A stretch of 64,000 bases of DNA from Enhygromyxa salina (GTDB taxonomy: Bacteria; Myxococcota_A; Polyangia; Nannocystales; Nannocystaceae). Within the stretch, counting starts at the first letter, position 1; each line of letters starts with the position of its first letter. Below, one piece after another: positions 26,598 through 35,414 of this stretch. The notes under the pieces are model-generated. The model did no database searches, was not told the origin of the DNA, and saw only the letters and a program-made list of their open reading frames with translations. The DNA lies in contig NZ_JMCC02000059.1 of the NCBI RefSeq assembly GCF_000737335.2, positions 1 to 64,000 on the forward strand, written 5' to 3'. The position numbers and the translations under genes are program-made.

Positions 26598-27434
26598 ATG
26601 GGCCGGACTGTGAAAGGTTTCCGTGTGCGCCCTCTTCGTTTCGCCCTGGCCCTGCTCCTGCTCCCCGGACTGACTTCAATCAGCGCCTGCAAGTCAAAGG
26701 ACTTGCACGCCAACACGAAGCTCCGCAAGCGAAAGGTGACCTTTGACGACGGCGGCGCTCCGGTCGGTGCCTTCTTGATGTTCGGTGACCACGAGGTTGG
26801 CCAGGTCACCGCACCCGGGCTCCACGAGCACGAGCTCAAACGTCTGTATGTCCGCGGCACGGTCCCGGCCAGCTTCGACGACAGCAAGGGCGACAACGGC
26901 TACAACGGCCTCGAGCTCGAGTTGCGCACCGCCTGCGGGACCCAGCGCATGCCCCTGAGCCTCGTCGCCGAGGAGGGGAGGGCGGACCCGCTGTTGCACT
27001 TCGACTCGAGCAAAGCTACCGCAACGGCGAGCACGCGGGTGTGGACGGATGTACCGGACCCCAAGATCTCGATCGGCGAGGCCGAGGCCGCGATCAATAT
27101 AGATCACTTCATCGTCAACGGCCTCGACTGCGCGCCCAAGCACAGCGTCAGCGTCAACGGCGAGGTGGTCGGGGAGATCGAGGCCAAGGACGACGCGCTC
27201 GTGGGCTTGTTCGTCGCCAAGGACGCCGCCACCTGCTACGAGGTCACCGTCGCCCACTATAGCGAGGATGGGGGCAGCACCAATACCACTATCCTGTCGG
27301 GCAAGCGGGTCTATGCCTTCCCCCATGAGCGCATCGACTACCGCTTTCGACCGGTGCCGACGGTCACCGTCAGCAAAACAGGCTTCGCTCGTGCGGTGGT
27401 TGGGATCAACGTGGTCAGCTGCGACGAGGCCTGA
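26598..27434 (+). CDS. lipoprotein of unknown function
   Basis: 278 residues. The signal peptide has the core LRFALALLLLPGL and a lipobox ending at C31 (ISAC), with a Lys-rich start of the mature part. Two beta-rich repeats follow, each with a GDHEVGQV/NGEVVGEI-like strand and a YVRGT/FVAKD turn, so an internal duplication is possible. I recognise no family. GTG 26610 is an alternative start. Confidence 0.7.
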   Translation: MGRTVKGFRVRPLRFALALLLLPGLTSISACKSKDLHANTKLRKRKVTFDDGGAPVGAFLMFGDHEVGQVTAPGLHEHELKRLYVRGTVPASFDDSKGDNGYNGLELELRTACGTQRMPLSLVAEEGRADPLLHFDSSKATATASTRVWTDVPDPKISIGEAEAAINIDHFIVNGLDCAPKHSVSVNGEVVGEIEAKDDALVGLFVAKDAATCYEVTVAHYSEDGGSTNTTILSGKRVYAFPHERIDYRFRPVPTVTVSKTGFARAVVGINVVSCDEA

Positions 27435-27620
27435 ATCGAGCGCTGCGTTGGTGGTTCTCCACGGCGGCGGCTGGCGCGGCGAAGCTCAGCGCGGTCAGCT
27501 CGGCGCACACCGCAAGCAAGAAGGTCAGAACGGATCGGGTCGAGAGGCTGAAGTGGTGTATGGCAGTCGCTCTCGGTGGGACGGGGCTGTGCGCCACGCC
27601 GCCCACGCTGGCAGCCGGAC

Positions 27621-28709
27621 TCAAGGCCACGCGAGCAGCTGCGCGAGCTCGGCTGGCCACGGCGCCGTAAAGCAGACCCGCTCGCCGGTATGCGGGTGCG
27701 GCAAGCTCAGCGAGCTCGCGTGCAAGGCATGGCGCCACAACCCCAGCCGGGCCTCGAGCTCGGCGACAGGGCGGCCGCCCTCGATCACGTCGAGGAACTC
27801 CTGCTCGCTCGCGGTGTACAGCTTGTCGCCGATCAGCGGGTGCCCGATCGAGGCCAGGTGCACGCGGATCTGATGGGTCCGCCCGGTCCGCGGCCAACAC
27901 CTGACCAGCGTGATCGGCTGCCCGCGGTGCTCGCCGTGACGCAGCGCCTCGACGTCGGTTCGCGCGAGCTGTCCGCCGTCGTCGATCGCCCGCGGGCCGA
28001 TCTTGATCAGGATCCGCGAGTCCTTCGCCGAGCCCAGCGGGACGTCGATCGTCTGCGCGCCCTCGAATCGACCGCCGACCAGCGCGAGGTACTGCTTGTC
28101 GACCTCGCGCCGAAAGAAGCTGCCCTTGAGCAGCGGGCCCGAGCCCTTGCGCCGGCCAAACACCATCACCCCCGAGGTCTCGCGATCGAGCCGATGCGCC
28201 ATCTCCCAGCCGTGTCCGGGCCCAAGCCGGCGCCGCATCAGCGCCGTGAGGGTGTGGCGGTGGTAGCGAGCCGATGGGTGAACCGGCAAGTTGGCGGGCT
28301 TGTCGAGCACCAGCAGGTGCGGATCTCGATGCAAGATCGCGTAGTCGAGCACGACCGGCGGCTCGATCGGCGCGGGGCGACGGATCACCAGCACCTGCCC
28401 GGCCCGGATCCGCAGCGAGTTCTTGCGCATCGACTCGCCGCTGCTGCGACACCGCACGCCGCCGCCCGCGAGCATCTTGTGCACGCGGTTGCGAGACATC
28501 CGAGTGAAGCGCTGCGACAAGAAGCGATCGAGCCGCTGGCCCTCGCTGCCGGGTCCGACCTCGAGCTCGAACTCGATGTAGGGCCGACCGTTCTCGTCGT
28601 AGACGATGTCGTCGTAGACCTCGGCGTCGCCGTGCTCGAGCGCTGCGCTGTCTGCGAACGCCGTCGCGTCGACGCCGGACTCGGCCTCGCCCTGCCCTGC
28701 CTGGCTCAT
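27621..28709 (-). CDS. RluD-type RNA pseudouridine synthase
   Basis: 362 residues. An acidic N-terminal extension (about 1-50) precedes an S4 RNA-binding domain (about 55-115, QRLDRFLSQRF, VHKMLAGGGVRC). The RluA/RluD catalytic domain has HRLDRETSGVMVF with catalytic D175, and later PRTGRTHQIRVHLASIGHPLIGD. It converts uridine to pseudouridine in rRNA or tRNA; whether it is RluD, RluC or RluB-like in target is not resolved. TATGCT ends 9 nt before ATG 28709, which supports this start. Confidence 0.93.
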   Translation of the reverse strand: MSQAGQGEAESGVDATAFADSAALEHGDAEVYDDIVYDENGRPYIEFELEVGPGSEGQRLDRFLSQRFTRMSRNRVHKMLAGGGVRCRSSGESMRKNSLRIRAGQVLVIRRPAPIEPPVVLDYAILHRDPHLLVLDKPANLPVHPSARYHRHTLTALMRRRLGPGHGWEMAHRLDRETSGVMVFGRRKGSGPLLKGSFFRREVDKQYLALVGGRFEGAQTIDVPLGSAKDSRILIKIGPRAIDDGGQLARTDVEALRHGEHRGQPITLVRCWPRTGRTHQIRVHLASIGHPLIGDKLYTASEQEFLDVIEGGRPVAELEARLGLWRHALHASSLSLPHPHTGERVCFTAPWPAELAQLLAWP

Positions 28710-28771
28710 GCGGCCCGGAGCATAGCCCCGTGCCCGGCCGCGTCGGGCTGCGGAGAATCCACAAGCTAACA

Positions 28772-28802
28772 TTGCTGGCATTCTCGTGGCGAGTGCTATA
28801 GT
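28772..28802 (+). promoter_or_regulatory. sigma70-like promoter with near-zero leader
   Basis: TTGCTG and TATAGT are separated by 19 bp, and the -10 ends 7 nt before ATG 28810. The transcript would start at or next to the initiation codon. Confidence 0.5.
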
Positions 28803-28809
28803 CCGGCCC

Positions 28810-29394
28810 ATGACTTCTCCCGACCCCAAGGCACAGACCCCCGAGCCAGCTGGCGGCGGGATGCTGCCGGCTCTGCTCGCGGGTGCCGGTATCCTCGCCG
28901 TCGCCGCGCTGTTCATCTTTGGTGGCGACGACGACAAGAAGAGCGACGCGACCCAGAACAAAGACGGCCAAGCTGCTCACTCGTCTAGCAACCAGACCGG
29001 CCGCACCGCCAAAGGGGGCATCGCTGCCCGCCAAGCCGACGCAGCCGCCAAGAGCGGTCGCCCCACCCCGCGGCTCAACCCGCGGATCGCCGACGCGGTC
29101 GTGACCGAGGGCATGGCCCCGGCCCCCCACAAGAAGCCCGAGCCAACCAGCTGGGGCTCGCGCGACGAAGAGATCATCTACTGGGAAGACCAGCTGCGCG
29201 AGGCCAACCGCATGCTCGAGATCCGCGAGCGGGCCACGGAGCACGTCCCCAGGCAAGAAGAGAAGATCCGCGAGAACGGCACCCCGGAGGACCTCGCGGA
29301 GTTCCAGCAGCGGAAGATCGTGGTCGCGGACAACCTCGAGCGGGCGCAAGCCCGCGTCCAAGAGGTCCAGCTCAAGCTCGACAACCTGAAATAG
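28810..29394 (+). CDS. membrane-anchored protein with C-terminal coiled coil
   Basis: 194 residues. An N-terminal membrane segment (about residues 18-38, MLPALLAGAGILAVAALFIF) is followed by an acidic DDDKK boundary and a disordered Ser/Asn/Lys region. The C-terminal coiled coil covers about 120-194 (YWEDQLREANRMLEIRERA, FQQRKIVVADNLERAQARVQ). No named family. A promoter sits just upstream; it is divergent from the pseudouridine synthase gene. Confidence 0.75.
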   Translation: MTSPDPKAQTPEPAGGGMLPALLAGAGILAVAALFIFGGDDDKKSDATQNKDGQAAHSSSNQTGRTAKGGIAARQADAAAKSGRPTPRLNPRIADAVVTEGMAPAPHKKPEPTSWGSRDEEIIYWEDQLREANRMLEIRERATEHVPRQEEKIRENGTPEDLAEFQQRKIVVADNLERAQARVQEVQLKLDNLK

Positions 29395-29707
29395 TCATTA
29401 CCCCCACAGCCGCCTTCGCACTTCGGGTCACTCGCTTCGCTCGCTCCCATCGGCCGTTTGTTCGCGGGGGCATCATTGGCCCCCTAGCAGGGGGCTCTTG
29501 TCTGGCCACCTGCAGGTACTGGGTGCCTCTCCACTCACGTGACGTGCTTTGTGGAGTGGTGGGGTCGGCGATGAGCACACTGCTGGCTTCGCCTCCTCAC
29601 TCTCGTGCTTTTTGAACTGGTGGGATTTTTGGTGGGTTAGGCAACGCTGACATCGCGCGCGGGTGCCGAGGCTTTCTTGGTCGTGCGGTTTCGCTATGCT
29701 GCCGGCG
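29395..29707. other. intergenic region, no gene seen
   Basis: 313 bp after the coiled-coil gene. It holds a terminator-like hairpin (29479-29495) and TATGCT at 29695-29700, which is the likely -10 of the VWA gene. Confidence 0.5.
29479..29495 (+). terminator. terminator-like hairpin
   Basis: GCCCCCT-AGC-AGGGGGC is a 7-bp stem with a 3-nt loop, followed by TCTTGTCT. It lies 85 bp past the coiled-coil gene. Confidence 0.5.
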
Positions 29708-30799
29708 ATGTCGGCCAAGCGCCTCCGTTCCCGCGTCTTTCAAGCTCTCGTGCTTCCGCTGCTCGCGGTGCTCATGACCGTTGGTGGTTGCGGGCTCACG
29801 ATCACGCGGATCCAGACCGCCGCCGACAAGCCCAGCAACGTCGCGGTGTACTTCAAGGTCGAGGACGCGAAGGGGGAGCCGGTTGGCGGGATGACGGCCG
29901 AGCAGTTCGAGATCTACGAGGACGACGAGCTGGTCTCGGTCTACGAGAGCAAGCAGACGATCCTCAACCCCGAGGTCGCGGCTTCGCACTACACGCTGCT
30001 GCTCGTCGACATGAGCGGCTCGGTCGCGGACTCGGAGGACTTTCCGAAGATCAGCGAGGCCGCGACGCTGTTCACCAGCCAGGTCGAGAAGAACAACCAG
30101 GTCGCGATCTACGCGTTCGACGGCTCGGCCGAGATCCACAAGATCACCGACTTCACCGGCTCGGCCGGCGGCGCGCAGGCGCGGGCCAACTCGCTCAGCG
30201 GCTTCAAGCCACAAGACCCCAGCACCAACCTCAACGGGGCGATCGTGCAGGGCCTCGAGGTCCTCGACGCCGGGCTCGAGAAGGCCGAGAACCCGCTGCG
30301 GATCGGGACCTTGGTCGTGTTCACCGACGGCACGGATCGGGCCTCGCGGGTGCCCGAGAGCGAGATGCTCGACGCGGTCAACGGCACCCCCTACGAGGTG
30401 TTTGCGATCGGCCTGGGCGCCGAGCTCAGCGAGAAGGACCTGCAGCAGATCGGCAAGAGCGGGACCGCGCTGGCCAAGGACAGCTCGGAGATCCAGACCG
30501 CGTTCGAGACGATCGGCAAGCGGATCGAGCAGCTGACCCAGAGCTACTACCTGCTCAGCTACTGCTCGCCCGCCCGGGCCGGCTCACACACGGTGACCGT
30601 CAAGGGCAAGCACACGCCCGAAGGCAAGAAGAAGGAGACCACCGGCGCGCTCGAGACCGAGTTCGACGCCGAGGGCTTCGACAAGGGCTGCGATCCCAAC
30701 ACCAAGCCCAAGTTCGACATCACCAAGGGTGACATGGCCGCCGACGACAGCGGCGGCAAGACCAAGGGCAAGGCGAAGGCCTCTGCCTCGACCAACTAG
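29708..30799 (+). CDS. VWA-domain lipoprotein
   Basis: 363 residues. The signal peptide has a lipobox ending at C28 (VGGC). A short beta-domain precedes a von Willebrand A domain (about 95-300) with intact MIDAS elements: DMSGS (DxSxS), a threonine in STNLNGA and TDGTD. VWA domains bind protein ligands through a divalent cation. The tail is Lys/Gly/Ala-rich (GGKTKGKAKASAS). TATGCT ends 7 nt before ATG 29708. Confidence 0.88.
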   Translation: MSAKRLRSRVFQALVLPLLAVLMTVGGCGLTITRIQTAADKPSNVAVYFKVEDAKGEPVGGMTAEQFEIYEDDELVSVYESKQTILNPEVAASHYTLLLVDMSGSVADSEDFPKISEAATLFTSQVEKNNQVAIYAFDGSAEIHKITDFTGSAGGAQARANSLSGFKPQDPSTNLNGAIVQGLEVLDAGLEKAENPLRIGTLVVFTDGTDRASRVPESEMLDAVNGTPYEVFAIGLGAELSEKDLQQIGKSGTALAKDSSEIQTAFETIGKRIEQLTQSYYLLSYCSPARAGSHTVTVKGKHTPEGKKKETTGALETEFDAEGFDKGCDPNTKPKFDITKGDMAADDSGGKTKGKAKASASTN

Positions 30800-30807
30800 C
30801 GACTAGC

Positions 30808-32472
30808 CTACAGCTCGGTGATGGAGAGCTCGTAGCTGCCCGACCCGTTGTAGCCGTCGACGAAGATCGAGACCGTCTGCCCCGCGCTCAGATCCAGCGG
30901 GATCGACGACCACAGATCGACCATCTGATCGGTGATCGTGTCATCGTTGCAGGCGAGCTCCGGCCCGTCGCAGCCGCCATCGCGGATGTACATCAAGGTG
31001 TCGTAGTTCGAGCCCTCGAGCGAGAACAGGTAGGACCCATTCGCGGGGGCGGTCCACGACAGCTCGGCCTCGGGCGCGCCGTCGAAGCTGCAGCTGCCCT
31101 CAGAGTCGTTGCCGGCCCCGAGCGTGGTGCCGCTGGCGACCGCGGGCAGCTCGCTGCCCAGGCTCTGGCCGCAGCCGGATCCGCCGCCCTCGGCCTCGAC
31201 CGTCAAGGTGATGAGCCCAGGCGCCTCGGGATCCCACTCGCTCACGAACACGATCTCCTGACCAGCGGCGGCGTCGAACACCAGGGTTGGCTCCTCCCCG
31301 GGGATCGTGGTGGCGCACATCCCGTCTTGCCCGTTGCAGCCATCGAGCAACACCGCGAGCCCCGAGAAATTTGGGGTGGCGTCTTGGCTCGCGCGGTAGA
31401 GACCGTCCGCGGGCGCGGTCCAGACGAAGCGCCGCTCGGAGCTGGCGAAGCTGCAGCCGAAGTACTGGTTGCCCGCGTCCGACTCGACCGGCCACTCGGC
31501 CATCACCGGCACCATCGAAGCGAGGACCTGGGCGTCGTCGCACAGCCCCGGCTGGTCGTCGATCAGCTGCATGGTGAGCTCGTAGTTGCCGACCGAGGCG
31601 CCGAAGCCGTCGGCGACGATCGTGTAGGCCTGGCCCGCGGACAGCTCGACGGTGAGCTGGGACTCCACGGTCATGCCGTCGAACGCGTCGTCGTTACAGG
31701 CGATGACCGGGCCGCCGCACTCGCCCTGAACCACCTCGAGCACCGTGTCGTAGTCCGAACCAAAGGTGTGAAACTCGTAGAGCCCGGTCACGGGCGGCAC
31801 GAACAGGTAGCCGTGGTCCCCCGCGCCGTCGCCCCCGCACTGCGAGCCGAAGTCGTTGGAGGTGCCGAGGGTCGAGCCGAACCTGCCGTCGTGGGTCCCG
31901 AACAGCTCGCCGAAGGGGCAGTCGCTCGGCTCGTCGTCGACCGGGTACAGCCACATGTCGAAGTAGGTCGGGCCATAGTCGATGTCCGTGTCGAACACGA
32001 AGGTGTAGCGCTCGCCAGCGACCGCGTTGAAGTCGACGGTGTTCGGGAAGTTGAACGCCGTGCAACCCAGAGACGGGCCGCCGCAGGCACCCTGCAGCAC
32101 CGACATGGCCGCGGGAATGTCTGGGTACATGGTCAGCCGATACGGTGCGGTGAACGGCGCGGTCCAGATCGCCGAGTAGTCGGGCCCCGGGCTCACGACG
32201 CACTCGCCGTCGTGATCGCTGCCAAGCCCGGCCTCGATCACCGCGCCGAAGTAGACCTCGGGATCACTGCCAAGGTCGACGTCGACGCAGTCCCCGTCCC
32301 CGTCCCCCGTTGGATCGCCGTCGCCGTCGCCGGTCGGGTCACCGTCGCCGGTTGGATCGCCATCGGTCCCCCCGATGTCGCCGAAGCCCTCGAGGCCCGG
32401 TGGGCGGTCGGGCCCACACCCTGCGGCACACACGGCCGCCAAACACATCGAGTTCAAGCTAAAAAAGCGCAC
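30808..32472 (-). CDS. large secreted lipoprotein with PPC-like repeats
   Basis: 554 residues from GTG 32472, chosen because TATACT ends 6 nt upstream; GTG 32508 is the alternative. The signal peptide ends in a lipobox at C19 (CAAGC). A short Gly-Asp/Pro-Thr linker (DPTGDGDGDPTGDGDGD) precedes at least four beta-sandwich repeats, each with W-TAP-x-G-x-Y, SxYDT, CxGxxxxCNDD and LSAGQxxxIxVDG. This is the pattern of PPC-type (pre-peptidase C-terminal) domains in myxobacterial surface proteins. No catalytic domain, so it is probably adhesive or structural. Confidence 0.82.
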   Translation of the reverse strand: MRFFSLNSMCLAAVCAAGCGPDRPPGLEGFGDIGGTDGDPTGDGDPTGDGDGDPTGDGDGDCVDVDLGSDPEVYFGAVIEAGLGSDHDGECVVSPGPDYSAIWTAPFTAPYRLTMYPDIPAAMSVLQGACGGPSLGCTAFNFPNTVDFNAVAGERYTFVFDTDIDYGPTYFDMWLYPVDDEPSDCPFGELFGTHDGRFGSTLGTSNDFGSQCGGDGAGDHGYLFVPPVTGLYEFHTFGSDYDTVLEVVQGECGGPVIACNDDAFDGMTVESQLTVELSAGQAYTIVADGFGASVGNYELTMQLIDDQPGLCDDAQVLASMVPVMAEWPVESDAGNQYFGCSFASSERRFVWTAPADGLYRASQDATPNFSGLAVLLDGCNGQDGMCATTIPGEEPTLVFDAAAGQEIVFVSEWDPEAPGLITLTVEAEGGGSGCGQSLGSELPAVASGTTLGAGNDSEGSCSFDGAPEAELSWTAPANGSYLFSLEGSNYDTLMYIRDGGCDGPELACNDDTITDQMVDLWSSIPLDLSAGQTVSIFVDGYNGSGSYELSITEL

Positions 32473-32543
32473 GAGGGGAGTATAGAGCAGCCCTTTGGCC
32501 CACGTCACTTGGGTCGCGCGGGCTCTGGGAGCATCATCCCGGC

Positions 32544-33671
32544 GTGGAAGGACTCCGCGAAGCCATCTCCCTCGAGGGCGTGCTGTTTGGTCTTGCGACC
32601 TACGGCCTGTTCATCATCGTCCTGTTCGCGCTGGCCAAGCTGCTACCTGGGCAGATGATCCAGGGCCAGCCGCTGCCGGGCAGCGGGAAGCGACTGACCT
32701 ACAAGGTCAACGGCATGGCCCTGTTCGTGGCGGTGCACATGTTGATCTTCGTCGGGGCGTGGTTTCTGGACCTGTCGTTGACGCCGCTGCTCGACCACTT
32801 TTGGTCGCTGCTAGTCGCGGCCAACATCATCACGGTCGCGTGGCTGGTGCTCATGAACCGGGGCAGCCGCGCGCGCCTACGCAAAGCTGCAGCGGGGGAC
32901 GAAGCCCAGACGGACGACCCCAAGCACAGCGTGCTCGGGCGGCTGTGGTACGGGATCGAGCTCAACCCGCAGTTCCTCGGTGTGGATCTCAAGACCTTCG
33001 CCTACCAGCCCTCGCTGATCGGGCTTGGCGTGCTCAACGTCGCGTTTGGCTGGGCGCAGTATGAGCAGCTCGGCCACCTGACCCCGCAGATGCTGGCCTA
33101 CCAGGTGTTTTGGTGGGGCTACCTGTTCTCGCACTACTGGATCGAAGACAACGTGCTGTCGATGTGGGACGTGATCGCGGAGCGCTTCGGCCTGATGCTG
33201 CTGTGGGGTGACCTGGTGCTGGTGCCGTTCTTCTACTGCATCGGTGGCTGGTGGTTGCTGGCCAACCCCGAGCCCATGCCGATCTGGCGGGTGCTGGCGA
33301 TCGTCGCCCTGCACGTCACCGGGCTGTGGATCTTCCGCGAGTCGAACTCGCAAAAGCACCGGTTCAAGTTGGACCCTGGCGCCACGATCTGGGGCAAGCC
33401 GGCCCGCACCGTGGGCGGGCGCCTGCTGGTCTCGGGCTGGTGGGGGATCGGGCGCAAGATCAACTACACCGGCGAGATCATGGTCTACGCCTCGTTCGCG
33501 CTGTGCACCGGGTTCAGCTCGGTGATCCCCTACTTGTTGCCGCTGTGGCTGTGCGTGCTGCTCCCGCACCGGGCCTGGCGCGACGAGCAGCGCTGCGCGG
33601 CCAAGTACGGCGAGGTCTGGGTCGAGTACACGCAGATCGCCAAGTTTCGGATGATCCCCTTCTTGTACTGA
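32544..33671 (+). CDS. ERG4/ERG24-family sterol reductase
   Basis: 375 residues, about nine to ten membrane helices. The C-terminal third carries the family signature: LLVSGWWGIGRKINYTGEI, then a helix pair, then HRAWRDEQRCAAKYGEVWVEYTQIAKFRMIPFLY (close to the eukaryotic RRDExxCxxKYGxxWxxYxxxVxxRxxPxxY pattern). Family members reduce sterol double bonds (C14, C7 or C24(28)) with NADPH. Several Nannocystaceae are known to make sterols, so a C14- or similar reductase is the natural reading. The exact bond is not decided by the sequence. GTG 32544 start. Confidence 0.88.
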   Translation: MEGLREAISLEGVLFGLATYGLFIIVLFALAKLLPGQMIQGQPLPGSGKRLTYKVNGMALFVAVHMLIFVGAWFLDLSLTPLLDHFWSLLVAANIITVAWLVLMNRGSRARLRKAAAGDEAQTDDPKHSVLGRLWYGIELNPQFLGVDLKTFAYQPSLIGLGVLNVAFGWAQYEQLGHLTPQMLAYQVFWWGYLFSHYWIEDNVLSMWDVIAERFGLMLLWGDLVLVPFFYCIGGWWLLANPEPMPIWRVLAIVALHVTGLWIFRESNSQKHRFKLDPGATIWGKPARTVGGRLLVSGWWGIGRKINYTGEIMVYASFALCTGFSSVIPYLLPLWLCVLLPHRAWRDEQRCAAKYGEVWVEYTQIAKFRMIPFLY

Positions 33672-33908
33672 CGCGCCCGGATCCGCGGACGGCCCGTCAC
33701 CGGCTCGCGCTTGGCTTGCCAGATTGTCAACCCGATCTCCCGGCGCCAACCGCCAACCGCGGGCCGCGTCGAGGCCCCTACCCCGCCGTTCGCCCCCTAA
33801 ACCCGCTTGGTTGGCGCTAGCTCCAGGTCGCCGTGCTCGGGTGCCGGATCTCGCGCTGGGCTCAGCGCCCTAGGCTCCGTGGCACCGACGTTGCATACTG
33901 GCCCGACG

Positions 33909-35414
33909 ATGCAGCGTTCGGCTCCTCGCAAGCACCAAGCACGCGGCGTCGCGCTAGCAAGCGCGACCGCGCTGGTGGCTGTGGCTCTGTTGGGTTCACG
34001 TCCCGCCCTCGCGGTTCCCCCGACGTCCGAAGACTTTCAGATCTACTACTACATCACCGACGAGAACGGCGACCGTGCCCGCCAAATGTCCGCGCAGGAC
34101 ATGACCTCGTTCGTGAACCAAGCCCGCTGCGAGTGCCAGCAAAACATCGTCTCGCGGATCACGTTTCAGGGCAGCACGGTCGATCAGGATCAGCTCAACA
34201 CCTACGTCGGGCAGAACTGTGCGACGGCCCAGAAAAACGGCGGCATTGGTCAGTACGCCCCGTGTGCCCTGCTCTCCTCTGGAACCCCCTCGGCCCTGCA
34301 ATTTGGACTCGAGTACGGGTTCTCGCCGCTGTTCTTGGCGTATGGCGTTCAGGGCGAGCAAGGCATCGCCAACGCTGTACCCGATGGCACCTGCAGCGGC
34401 CTCGAGGGCCAGGGCGGCGTGTGGATGTGCTCGGGCGCCAACGGCTGTCAAATGGGCGAGTTCTTCATGGAGGGCGCGACCAACAACAACGTCCAGGGCG
34501 CGGGCATCAGCTACGACTACCAGCCGCCGCTCAATCCGCCGACGGACTTCTCGGTCAGCCCGGGTGACTCGTCGGTGCTGATCAGCTGGAAGGTCAACGC
34601 GGTGCCCGAGGCGGGCTACCGGATCTTGTGCGCCGACGAGAACGGCGCCCCGATCGACAACGACGTCTCGTTCACGCCGCCAACTGCGACCACGATCGTC
34701 AACGGGACGATCTACTACACCAAGGACAACCTGTGCCCGGATGGTGGATTTGGGCCGGACTACGGCGGTGACGGTGATGGCGACGGTGACGGCGACGGCG
34801 ATGGTGACGGCGACGGCGACGGCGACGGTGATGGCGACGGGGATCCTGGCGACTGCCCCGACGGGTCGGAGGGCACGGAAGGCTGCAGTTGCTTGGACAA
34901 CGACACCTGCAACGGCTCGCTGATGTGCACCGACGGTGTGTGCGAGCCGATCGCGTGCAACCTCGGCGAGGCCGGCTGCTTCTGCACGGCCGAGGGCGAG
35001 TGCGACGCGCCCAACGAGTGCAGCAACAACATATGCGTGGCGCCCACGGATGGGATCCACACCCTCGACTGGTCCTACGTGTGCAGCGAACACCTGGCCT
35101 TCAACGCCTCCGAGGCCCGCATCACGGGGCTCGAGAACGGCAAGACCTACCAGTTCGTGGTCGTCGCCTACGACAAGGCTGGCAACTACGTGGCGAGCAC
35201 AGAGTCGATCACGGCCGCCCCGGTCGACACCAGCGGGCTGTGGGAGCAGTGCGAGCTGCAGGGCAATGTCTGCGGTGACAGCTGGAGTTGCAGCGTCACC
35301 GACCCGCCCCGCGGGGCGCTTGGCGGCGCGCTGGGGGCCCTTGGGTTGCTCGGCTTCATGGGGGTCGGCGCGGGCCTGACACGCCGACGTCGGCAGCAAC
35401 GGAGGCGCGCGTGA
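33909..35414 (+). CDS. surface protein with Gly-Asp linker and MYXO-CTERM-like tail
   Basis: 501 residues. A signal peptide (VALASATALVAVALLGSRPALA) is followed by an N-domain, a fibronectin-III-like stretch (NPPTDFSVSPGDSSVLISWKV), a 13-unit Gly-Asp linker (34767-34844), a cysteine-rich segment (CSCLDNDTC, CFCTAEGEC) and the C-terminal half of the FN3-like domain. The end is Cys, a Gly/Leu membrane helix (GALGGALGALGLLGF) and RRRRQQRRR. That is the MYXO-CTERM pattern recognised by a myxosortase. CATACT ends 9 nt before ATG 33909. It overlaps the next gene by 4 bp. Confidence 0.85.
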   Translation: MQRSAPRKHQARGVALASATALVAVALLGSRPALAVPPTSEDFQIYYYITDENGDRARQMSAQDMTSFVNQARCECQQNIVSRITFQGSTVDQDQLNTYVGQNCATAQKNGGIGQYAPCALLSSGTPSALQFGLEYGFSPLFLAYGVQGEQGIANAVPDGTCSGLEGQGGVWMCSGANGCQMGEFFMEGATNNNVQGAGISYDYQPPLNPPTDFSVSPGDSSVLISWKVNAVPEAGYRILCADENGAPIDNDVSFTPPTATTIVNGTIYYTKDNLCPDGGFGPDYGGDGDGDGDGDGDGDGDGDGDGDGDGDPGDCPDGSEGTEGCSCLDNDTCNGSLMCTDGVCEPIACNLGEAGCFCTAEGECDAPNECSNNICVAPTDGIHTLDWSYVCSEHLAFNASEARITGLENGKTYQFVVVAYDKAGNYVASTESITAAPVDTSGLWEQCELQGNVCGDSWSCSVTDPPRGALGGALGALGLLGFMGVGAGLTRRRRQQRRRA

